From: a bacterium
Lineage (GTDB): Bacteria; Actinomycetota; Acidimicrobiia; Spongiisociales; ZC4RG35
NCBI GenBank assembly: GCA_024638655.1
Contig: JAHEJW010000002.1
Coordinates: 62,001 to 126,000, forward strand
Direction: 5' to 3'
Length of the DNA: 64,000 bases
The position numbers and the translations under genes are program-made. The number at the start of each line of letters is the position of its first letter. The first letter of the stretch is position 1. Below the pieces are notes generated by a model, which did no database searches, was not told the DNA's origin, and saw only the letters and a list, made by a program, of their open reading frames with translations. Of this stretch, positions 60,122-64,000 are shown in pieces.

Positions 60122-61165
60122 TCACCCGGTAGCTTCCATAGAGGTCTGAGCGTCCCCTGGACGTTTCGATCTGCGGCGTTCTCGAAACAGCCGCTCGACG
60201 GCTTTGATGATTCGATCACCCGAGACCAGCATCCCGCCGATTATCACCAGCCCGAAGACGACGAATTGGAGGTTGGTGGAGAGACCGAGCGCTCGCATCA
60301 TCTGATTGAGGCCGGTGAGAAAGAAAGCCGCCGCGAACGTCGATAGTGGGCTGGCGAGGCCCCCAGTCAGCGAGGCGCCTCCGATGACTACCGCGGCAAT
60401 AGGCCCGAGCAGGTAGGCGGAGGCGATATTCACGCCCGGGTTTCGGAACTGTCCAGCAATGGCGATGCCCGCAATGGCGTAGAAGACTCCGGCGACCATG
60501 TAGACGAGGATTTGATTGAGGGTGACGCGCACTCCAACCACGTTGGAGGCCACCGGGTTGGCGCCGACCACTTGGAATCTCCGCCCTACCGAGGTGTATC
60601 TCAACGCGACGATCAGCAACAGCGTCACCGCCGCACCGATCCAGAAGATGGGGCTGAGCCCGAAGATGCGGGTGGCGGTCCAGTTCGAGAAGGCCTTGGG
60701 AACTGCGCTCTGAACGGGGAAGGTCCGCACATACCGGCTGACCAGGCCGGCTACCACCTGTCCCACCGCGAGTGTCACGATCAAGGCGTTGAGCTTGAAG
60801 CCCCCGATGAGTATCCCGTTGACCAGGCCGATGGCCGCGCCGGCAGCAATCGCGGTCGCCATGGCCAGCAGGATCCGGTCGTCGGACTGCCCTCCCACCC
60901 CCACCATCAGCAGGGCGGCGATGGTCACCGTTCCCGGCACACTCAGATCGATGCCCGCCGTCATGATCACCAGCATCTGGCCCAGTGCCGTTATCCCCAG
61001 TAGGGCTCCCGCCGTGGCAACTGCCGAGAGGGCCGGTCCCCCGAGAGTCGCCGGCGCCCATATCGACGCCACGATGATGAGCACAACCAGGGCGAGATAT
61101 ACCGGCATATAGCGTGAAGCCACCACGAACCGCGTGACGGCGGCCGAGGGCGCGCGGCCGGTCAC
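60122..61165 (-). CDS. CUT2-type ABC transporter permease
   Basis: A 347-residue permease with about nine hydrophobic segments (YLALVVLIIVASIW; GQMLVIMTAGIDLSVPGTV; NALIVTLAVGQVVAGLVSR; GGASLTGGLASPLSTFAAAF). Start GTG 61165 overlaps the amidohydrolase stop by four bases (GTGA); the frame upstream to 61306 is antisense-like. It pairs with the permease half of the 54596-57070 fusion to form the heterodimeric channel, so that fused protein is probably assembled into the membrane complex. Confidence 0.9.
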   Translation of the reverse strand: MTGRAPSAAVTRFVVASRYMPVYLALVVLIIVASIWAPATLGGPALSAVATAGALLGITALGQMLVIMTAGIDLSVPGTVTIAALLMVGVGGQSDDRILLAMATAIAAGAAIGLVNGILIGGFKLNALIVTLAVGQVVAGLVSRYVRTFPVQSAVPKAFSNWTATRIFGLSPIFWIGAAVTLLLIVALRYTSVGRRFQVVGANPVASNVVGVRVTLNQILVYMVAGVFYAIAGIAIAGQFRNPGVNIASAYLLGPIAAVVIGGASLTGGLASPLSTFAAAFFLTGLNQMMRALGLSTNLQFVVFGLVIIGGMLVSGDRIIKAVERLFRERRRSKRPGDAQTSMEATG

Positions 61166-62478
61166 TTGCCCGCCCCGATATCGGCAACCAATCCCGCTGC
61201 CGCTGCCACGCGGCGTTGGGCCGACACAGCCCGTTTGCGTGCCTGCGCCGAGTCTGAGCTCAGTTCGCCCTCTCGCACGAGTGGCTCGCCGCCGACCATC
61301 ACCCATTGGACGTTCGAGGTGTCCATCCCCCAGACGACCGCACCAATCGGGTCGTTGATCGGGTGGATGTTGGGACGATCCGTGCGGAGAATCAGGACAT
61401 CGGCTCGTTTGCCGGGCTCGAGGGATCCCGACTCGGTGCCGACGCCGGCAGCTCTAGCTCCGTCGACGGTGGCATATCTGATCACGTCCCGAGTGGTCAG
61501 CAGGTTTGGAATGGCGCCTTTGCCGGAGAGCTTGAGATCGAAGAGGGTCGCATGCTGGATCGAGTTCGTGGCACGCATCGCCGCAAAGATGTCCCCCGGG
61601 GCGAGTGCCTCCTGATCGACGCCCAGACCCGGCCGGATACCGCGATCTATCAGGCCTTGAATCGGGGGAGCGCCCAGACCGATGGCCATCTCACTGGACG
61701 GGGCGAGCGCAACCTGGGTGCGCGAGTTGGCTATCGCGTCGAGGTCGGCGCTGTCGAGCAGGGAACAGTGCACCAAGGTCAGGTCCGCGCCCAGCGAACC
61801 GCGCGCGCCCAAGTTTCCGATGACACCGGCAGTCGCCGGGTCAGTTCCGGCATGGGCGTGCACCCGAAGTCCGAGGCTCCGAGCCTGGTCCCACTCCGCT
61901 TCGATCGCTTCGAGATCCAGCCTCGGATCCGTGGAGCCCAGGGCCAAGCGGGTTCGGTCGCTGGTCGGACCGAGGCTCCGCAACTGTTGGAAGACATCGA
62001 CCCCGGCTGCCGCCCAGTCCGGGGCGGCCAATGCAAAGACGGTGCTGAGGCCCGAGTCGGAGTGGGCCTGGAGGGCTGCTTCGGCAAAACCCGGCCCCGG
62101 TGGCAGGTCGGCCCAGTCGACGACCGTCGTGATCCCGGCCTCGACAGCACCGAGAAGGCCGATCAGCGTGGCTGAATACACGTCATCGGGCTCATAGTGG
62201 GGGCCATAGGCCGAAGGCGGAGGCGGGTTCCCACCGGAAGCAACCGAATCGCCGAAATTCCGGAACAGCGACTTCCAGAAGTGACGGTGGGTGTCGACGA
62301 ACCCTGGCATGACGATCGACTCCGAGGCGTCGATCGTCTCAGCGTCGCGGGCACGAAGCCCCGGGCCGACCTCCTCGATGACCCCACTCGAGATGAGCAC
62401 ATCGGCTTGATCGAAGTTGGGTAGGTTTTTGCCAAGGGTGAGGACGGTCCCACCCTTGATGAGAGCCCGTTGTGGCAT
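61162..62478 (-). CDS. Metal-dependent amidohydrolase (chlorohydrolase/cytosine deaminase-like)
   Basis: A 438-residue cytosolic hydrolase with the HxH metal motif DTHRHFWKS near residue 63, His in RVHAHAGTD, His in TLVHCSLL, Asp in GLGVDQEAL, and the ATVDGARAAGVG segment of the family. It is related to the fused amidohydrolase at 54596-57070 over its full length, so a duplication followed by fusion is likely. It would deaminate or hydrolyse an imported ring or amide compound. First gene of the four-gene block with the importer. Confidence 0.85.
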   Translation of the reverse strand: MPQRALIKGGTVLTLGKNLPNFDQADVLISSGVIEEVGPGLRARDAETIDASESIVMPGFVDTHRHFWKSLFRNFGDSVASGGNPPPPSAYGPHYEPDDVYSATLIGLLGAVEAGITTVVDWADLPPGPGFAEAALQAHSDSGLSTVFALAAPDWAAAGVDVFQQLRSLGPTSDRTRLALGSTDPRLDLEAIEAEWDQARSLGLRVHAHAGTDPATAGVIGNLGARGSLGADLTLVHCSLLDSADLDAIANSRTQVALAPSSEMAIGLGAPPIQGLIDRGIRPGLGVDQEALAPGDIFAAMRATNSIQHATLFDLKLSGKGAIPNLLTTRDVIRYATVDGARAAGVGTESGSLEPGKRADVLILRTDRPNIHPINDPIGAVVWGMDTSNVQWVMVGGEPLVREGELSSDSAQARKRAVSAQRRVAAAAGLVADIGAGK

Positions 62479-62541
62479 TCAGACCTCTCCGGTCACGAGT
62501 CCGCGCGTGAGGCGAAAGGCATCACCCCTCCGTCGGGGCCG

Positions 62542-63795
62542 TCAATAGGCATTCGCCACCATCAACTCCTCACACGGGAACAGAGTTATCACCTTGCACC
62601 CGTCCTCGGTGACGACGACCTCTTCTTCGATACGCGCCGCGGAGCGCCCATCGGACGCCGGGGCGTAGGTCTCCAGAGCGAAGACCATGCCCTCTTTGAT
62701 CTCCACAGGGGTCTCGAGGGAGTTGAGACGGCTGATGATCGGGCGCTCGTGGAGCCCGACGCCCACCCCATGCCCGAATTGGAGGCCAAAGGCGTCCATC
62801 TCGTCCTCGAAGCCAAACTCATGGGCCTCGGGCCAGACCTTGGCGATCTGGTCGGTGGTGGCACCTGGCTTGACCAGTGCGATCGCCGCGTCCATCCACT
62901 CTCGACTCTGCTTGAACGCGTCACGATGGGCTTGGGTGGCTCTTCCGACTACGAATGTCCTGTAGTAACAGGTGCGGTAGCCGTTGAACACGTGGATGAT
63001 GTCGAAATAGGCCTGGTCACCGGGACGGATCAGCCGATCCGAGAACACGTGAGGGTGAGGACTGCACCGCTCGCCGGCGATCGAGTTGATCGCCTCGACA
63101 AACTCGGATCCCATCTCGAAGAGGCGAGCGTGGGCCATTCCTACGACATCCGACTCGCGGATACCGGGCTTCAGCATCTCGAAGATGTCCTGATACACCC
63201 CATCGACCATGGCGCAGGCCTGAGTCAGGAGGATGATCTCGTCTTCGCTCTTTGTCTCTCTGGCGCGCATCATCGCTTGCTGACCGTCGACCACATTGAG
63301 ACCTTCAGCCTGCAGTGCGAGGAAAACCCCGGTTTCGGCCATGTCCACACCGAGTTGCTCACCCGTCAGACCCTCATCCTCCAGGGCCTGTCGGATCTCT
63401 CTCGCAGCTCTCGAGTGGAGGCCGGTCTCGGGCCCGATGGCGCCCTGTAGACCGGTGTTGCCCCCCACCGAGTTTTCACGGTCGTAGAGATCGGGGAGCT
63501 GAAGGCGATGTGCTTTTGCGGCCGAACCAAAATCCCAGATGCGGGGTCGGCCCTCGCGGGTCAGGAGTGCCCACCTCTCGCCCTTGTTGAACGCCCAGTA
63601 ACCGATCTGGGTAGACGTCACATAGCGAATGTTTGATGTCTCGAACAGAAGCAGCGCACCGAGATCGAACTCGTCCAACATCTGACGCGCCCGCTGTACG
63701 CGATGGTTGCGAAGCCGATCCCAATCGACCCGGCTCTCCCAGTCGACTCCCATGACTCCCGGGGAGTACGTGGTTGCAACGGGAAACTCATCCAT
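62542..63795 (-). CDS. M24 family protein (creatinase/Xaa-Pro peptidase/DddP-like) with altered metal site
   Basis: A 417-residue pita-bread fold protein: N-terminal creatinase domain (GALLLFETSNIRYVTSTQ) and C-terminal M24 domain. Of the usual metal ligands, Asp (AYFDIIHVF), His (FGHGVGVGLHE), Glu (ALETYAP) and Glu (ARIEEEVVV) are present, but the second Asp is Cys in GYRTCYYRTF. Family members include metallopeptidases, creatinase (creatine to sarcosine and urea) and the DMSP lyase DddP. The operon with amidohydrolases makes a creatine-like role attractive but unproven. ATG 63795 follows GGAAGGAAGAGG. Confidence 0.8.
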   Translation of the reverse strand: MDEFPVATTYSPGVMGVDWESRVDWDRLRNHRVQRARQMLDEFDLGALLLFETSNIRYVTSTQIGYWAFNKGERWALLTREGRPRIWDFGSAAKAHRLQLPDLYDRENSVGGNTGLQGAIGPETGLHSRAAREIRQALEDEGLTGEQLGVDMAETGVFLALQAEGLNVVDGQQAMMRARETKSEDEIILLTQACAMVDGVYQDIFEMLKPGIRESDVVGMAHARLFEMGSEFVEAINSIAGERCSPHPHVFSDRLIRPGDQAYFDIIHVFNGYRTCYYRTFVVGRATQAHRDAFKQSREWMDAAIALVKPGATTDQIAKVWPEAHEFGFEDEMDAFGLQFGHGVGVGLHERPIISRLNSLETPVEIKEGMVFALETYAPASDGRSAARIEEEVVVTEDGCKVITLFPCEELMVANAY

Positions 63796-63825
63796 GGCCT
63801 CTTCCTTCCTTTCGTTCTCTGCTCA

Positions 63826-64000
63826 TCAAGACTCGCCTTCTATCGCTTCGCTCAGATAGCCCCAGTCCCGTGCAAACCGATAGGAATGGCGCGGTGGGGG
63901 CTGTGGGGCCTGGGTCTCCAGCCAGCGGACGATGCCATCGCCGATGTTGCGGAATGCGTGCACACAACCGACGCCGGCCCAAGCCACATCTCCTGGCCCC
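63826..64000 (-). CDS. Cupin domain protein (partial, C-terminal end)
   Basis: The frame enters from the right edge and ends at TGA 63828-63826, about 57 residues. It reads PGDVAWAGVGCVHAFRNIG with the cupin-type His-x-Phe-x-Asn, then RWLETQAPQPPP and a tail ending AIEGES. This fits the second half of a small beta-barrel cupin. It precedes the M24 gene on the same strand and may belong to the same operon. Length and function cannot be judged from this end. Confidence 0.6.
   Translation of the reverse strand, partial: GPGDVAWAGVGCVHAFRNIGDGIVRWLETQAPQPPPRHSYRFARDWGYLSEAIEGES

Noticed and set aside
1-64000. CRISPR arrays, transposases, integrases, tRNA or rRNA genes
   Set aside because: Looked for in the gaps and coding frames; none was recognised. 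Short gaps (under 190 bases) hold no tRNA-like fold that I could see.

Overview
This window looks like a chromosomal segment of a high-GC Gram-positive bacterium, most probably an actinobacterium of the Acidimicrobiia type. That is an inference from three things: strong G/C bias at third codon positions, lipoproteins with Thr/Asp/Glu-rich spacers after the lipobox Cys, and several GTG/TTG starts. No rRNA, tRNA, CRISPR array, insertion sequence or phage gene was seen. Genes are packed with many ATGA, GTGA or TGATG junctions, and no stretch over 300 bases lacks a gene.

The main theme is uptake and stepwise demethylation of N-methylated compounds (glycine betaine and related betaines, dimethylglycine, sarcosine) with oxidation of the released one-carbon units. 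(1) 1-3715, minus strand: a dimethylglycine/sarcosine dehydrogenase-like flavoprotein followed by electron transfer flavoprotein beta and alpha, its likely electron acceptor. (2) 3875-11235, plus strand: corrinoid protein, DUF1638 protein, methyl-THF:corrinoid methyltransferase, corrinoid activator (RACo type), a non-pyrrolysine MttB/MtgB-type methyltransferase, a MetF-like reductase and an IclR regulator. Together these could move a methyl group from a quaternary amine to tetrahydrofolate. (3) 11266-17989, minus: an NAD-type formate dehydrogenase whose alpha subunit is split over two genes and contains an in-frame TGA read as selenocysteine, with a SECIS-like hairpin, plus FdhD and an MFS transporter. 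(4) 18104-25748: alcohol/formaldehyde dehydrogenase-like protein, rhodanese, a sarcosine oxidase-like flavoprotein, and a minus-strand operon of homocysteine S-methyltransferase, P450, an unknown protein and an enolase-superfamily enzyme.

(5) 25822-28352: a Rieske oxygenase, and an ArsR-permease pair with a perfect 31-bp operator-like palindrome. (6) 28442-37236, minus: a tightly coupled eight-gene operon (dimethylglycine dehydrogenase-like, class III aminotransferase, carboxymuconolactone decarboxylase-like, MDR reductase, HpbD-like enolase-superfamily enzyme, 3-hydroxyisobutyrate dehydrogenase-like, GFA, GcvT-like), divergent from an RpiR regulator, a GbcA-type Rieske oxygenase and an EamA exporter. 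Its substrate is unknown. (7) 40255-41930: a TmpA/TmpB-like oxygenase pair that would turn a trimethylammonio-phosphonate into glycine betaine. (8) 41991-46712: a ProVWX-type betaine ABC importer whose permease has a long extra membrane domain. (9) 46852-54584: MFS, Usp, small membrane proteins, EamA, LiaF-like protein, proline biosynthesis genes proB-proA and a lipoprotein. (10) 54596-64000, minus: a CUT2-type ABC importer with two amidohydrolases, one of them fused in frame to a permease, an M24/creatinase-fold protein and a partial cupin. This may be a second N-containing solute catabolic operon.

Inferred flow: glycine betaine is imported by ProVWX or made by TmpAB. It is demethylated by the corrinoid system, by the homocysteine methyltransferase or by Rieske oxygenases. 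Dimethylglycine and sarcosine are then oxidised by the flavoproteins through ETF. Methyl-THF and formaldehyde carbon leaves as formate and CO2 through the selenoprotein formate dehydrogenase. The Sec machinery, the Rieske reductase, FolD/Fhs and glycine cleavage genes are not in this window.
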